Source: Parambassis ranga (taxonomy: Eukaryota; Chordata; Actinopteri; Ambassidae). From it: a stretch of 64,000 nucleotides of DNA. A program made the translations under genes and the position numbers. The notes under the pieces were generated by a model. The model ran no database searches. It had not been told where the DNA came from and saw only the letters and a list, made by a program, of their open reading frames with translations. Shown in pieces: positions 62,210 to 64,000 of the stretch. Every line of letters starts with the position of its first letter. Within the stretch, counting starts at the first letter, position 1. The DNA lies in the NCBI RefSeq assembly GCF_900634625.1, contig NC_041031.1:13846904-13910903 (forward strand), read 5' to 3'.

Positions 62210-64000
62210 TCAGAGCTGGAAGCGCCAGCAGAGGTGACCCAGTCTATCAATGTTTTTATGGAGAACACTGTGAATTGGTGCCACATATCTTGCTACATCA
62301 CCATCCCGTGAGAAATCCCTACAGAAAAGACCCTTCTCTGAGCTGAAGACAAATTTCTGCGGCATGGGCCCGTTGCCCCTCACATACTCCCACACGGCCA
62401 GAAGCAGCAGCCTGACCTCAAAGGGAGTCAGGTGGGGGAACGTTTCGTGGACATTGGCCAGCACAGGAGGCAGGAGCTGGCCTTCACCCATGCAGGACAC
62501 CAGAAGGCAGGAGGCCTGTAGGTGCCACGGGGAGCCTGTAGATGACGCCTCACGGGATGCCTCCCAGTGAGACAGCAGAGTGGCGAGCAGGCCTCTGAGC
62601 ACAGCTGAGCAGTAGCAGAGAGCAGGGCGACCAGCTGCCACAACCTGGAGCAGAGGGAAGAGCACTGGGTGGGCCTCAAAGCAACGGCGGATGTGGATGT
62701 CACGCTCCACTGTGGTGCGTGCATGTTCCTCTGGGGGCCAGGACAATTCTCCATTTGCCACATCTGGACAGACATTTTCCACCAATGTGACTGCAACAAC
62801 CTTAGCTGCCTCCGCGTTAATGGGCAGTGGTTCATCCAGGTCGAGTGGTGATGGTGAGCCGTTGAGACCAGAGGAGCTGCAACACTGGACTATAACAGCC
62901 AGCAGAGTCTGGACGTTCTACAGAGAGAAGAAAACATTGTCAGTACTTTCTGCTAAATTTAACTGAACACAAAGTATTACAGTTTATACTATATTTGATC
63001 AAGCATTGAAGTCACATGCAGAAATCTAAATTATATTCACTCTCACAACTCACCTGGATAACCCCAGATGGGTCAGGCAGCTGTGTGGCACCACGAACCT
63101 TCAGTCCCTTGCCAATCACTCCAGCGTGAAACACTGACCACACACTACCAGAGAAATTAACGGTGGTACCAAACCGACAGTTGATATCCAGCAAAGAAGC
63201 TCCCAGGTCAGCAGACACAGAAGGAGATGGTAGCGGGGCACCGGACATGTCTGCTATCTGCCCGCCAAACAGGTCAGCATTGCCTTTATGTAGCGCTCCC
63301 TCAACCAGCTGCTGAAGTACTGCCTTGAGGGTAAGAGAAGAGTATGCTGCAAAACGGGACAGAAGCTGAACCGAGCAGTTCACTGCCTCACCTGCTTGCC
63401 CTCCATCTCTACCCACCTTCCTCCCTTCTCCTCTCCGTCGCAGTGCCAGAAAGAAATAAGTAACAGCAGCACGCGAGAGCAGGAGTAGGTGTGCTGGGGA
63501 GGAAGTTCGAGGGAGGGGGCTACAGGAGAGGAGGCGTACTGCAGCTTGAGGTACAGCCGGGTCACCATGGAGGAGGAGCGGGCCAAAGTCATGGAGGTGT
63601 CCTGACACTGCTGAGCCCACCTGGATGGCCATGGAAGACTGAGCACCTGCTGCTCCTCTTCTTTCTTCATCCTGACTCTGGATGGCTGCAGCGAGGTTAA
63701 GCAGCAGCTGTCGCAGTTGTCGGGGCCCCAGTGTGTGTGTGTGGACCTGGGCCACACAGCGGGCTACAGCGGCAGGGATAAGTCCTGCCATGCAAGAGGA
63801 GAGTGTTGTGTGGAGCTGCCAAGCCAGAGCCAGCTCCTCTGGGTTACGGGCCTGGGTGAGGAGCTGGCAGAGGGCCTCGGTGGCTATACTGGGACCCCCA
63901 TACACTGACAGTAGACACAGCAGCTGATGCAGCCAGAGGTGACGCTTCCTCTCCAGGCGCAGTGTCTCAGCACACAGCTGCCCTACGTGAGACTGTAGTT
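62210..64000 (-). CDS. ints5: Integrator complex subunit 5 (C-terminal part)
   Basis: Two exons are visible: 63054 to the window edge (open at 64000) and 62210-62917, joined in phase at GVIQ|NVQTLL. About 550 C-terminal residues are present; the N-terminal part lies beyond the window. Diagnostic segments are VGQLCAETLRLERKRHLWLH, AVNFSGSVW-like TTVNFSGSVWSVFHAGVIGKG, SWPPEEHARTTVERDIHIRR, ALCYCSAVLRGLLATLLSHW and HSVLHKNIDRLG. INTS5 is an alpha-helical scaffold in the Integrator complex, which cleaves snRNA 3' ends and attenuates promoter-proximal transcription by Pol II; it pairs with INTS2/INTS8 around the PP2A module. The codon at 63905 is GTG inside the frame, not a start. It is tandem with ganab on the same strand, as in the human gene order. 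Confidence 0.93.

Noticed and set aside
63717..63908. Open frame on the + strand near the right edge
   Set aside because: It is antisense to the clearly identified ints5 exon.

Overview
The window is vertebrate nuclear DNA, almost certainly from a ray-finned (teleost) fish. Every recognisable gene is split by GT-AG introns. The proteins match vertebrate families, the intergenic DNA is AT-rich with CA microsatellites and a tRNA-derived SINE, and the gene set resembles human 11q12-q13 (TTC9C, UBXN1, GANAB, INTS5, EHD1). There is no bacterial, phage or CRISPR content. Exon boundaries were read by eye from splice signals and reading phase. Phase adds up to a whole number of codons in every multi-exon gene, but single boundaries could be off by a base or two.

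Layout, left to right. 1-2012: a GC-rich 42-bp minisatellite, open on both strands, joins a + strand reading frame entering from the left edge to a - strand coiled-coil gene. 2.1-3.85 kb: no gene. 3.86-6.5 kb: a satellite array of about 15 units of 170-184 bp, with a higher-order repeat and an inverted repeat inside each unit. 7.5-8.4 kb (+): ttc9c. 9.6-17.7 kb (-): a Dapper/Dact family gene, probably dact4. 19.4-20.8 kb (+): an LC3C-like autophagy gene with a TATA box. 23.0-36.1 kb (-): ehd1. 36.1-40.2 kb: divergent intergenic region with a possible MITE pair and an RFX X-box-like palindrome. 40.2-43.0 kb (+): ubxn1, followed by a SINE. 43.6-48.7 kb (-): prpf39. 49.0-61.2 kb (-): ganab, with a conserved 66-nt alternative exon and an 861-bp Harbinger-like element in one intron. 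61.8-64.0 kb (-): the 3' part of ints5, cut by the window edge.

The genes are unrelated housekeeping and signalling loci and do not form a pathway. Ganab (ER glycoprotein folding) and ubxn1 (p97/ubiquitin adaptor) both serve protein quality control. Ehd1 and the LC3-like protein both act on membranes. Ints5 and prpf39 act in RNA processing. Their grouping is best explained by conserved vertebrate synteny. The most interesting items are the palindromic higher-order satellite, the minisatellite read on both strands, the Dact gene lacking two family hallmarks, the conserved ganab alternative exon, and two small families of inverted-repeat elements.
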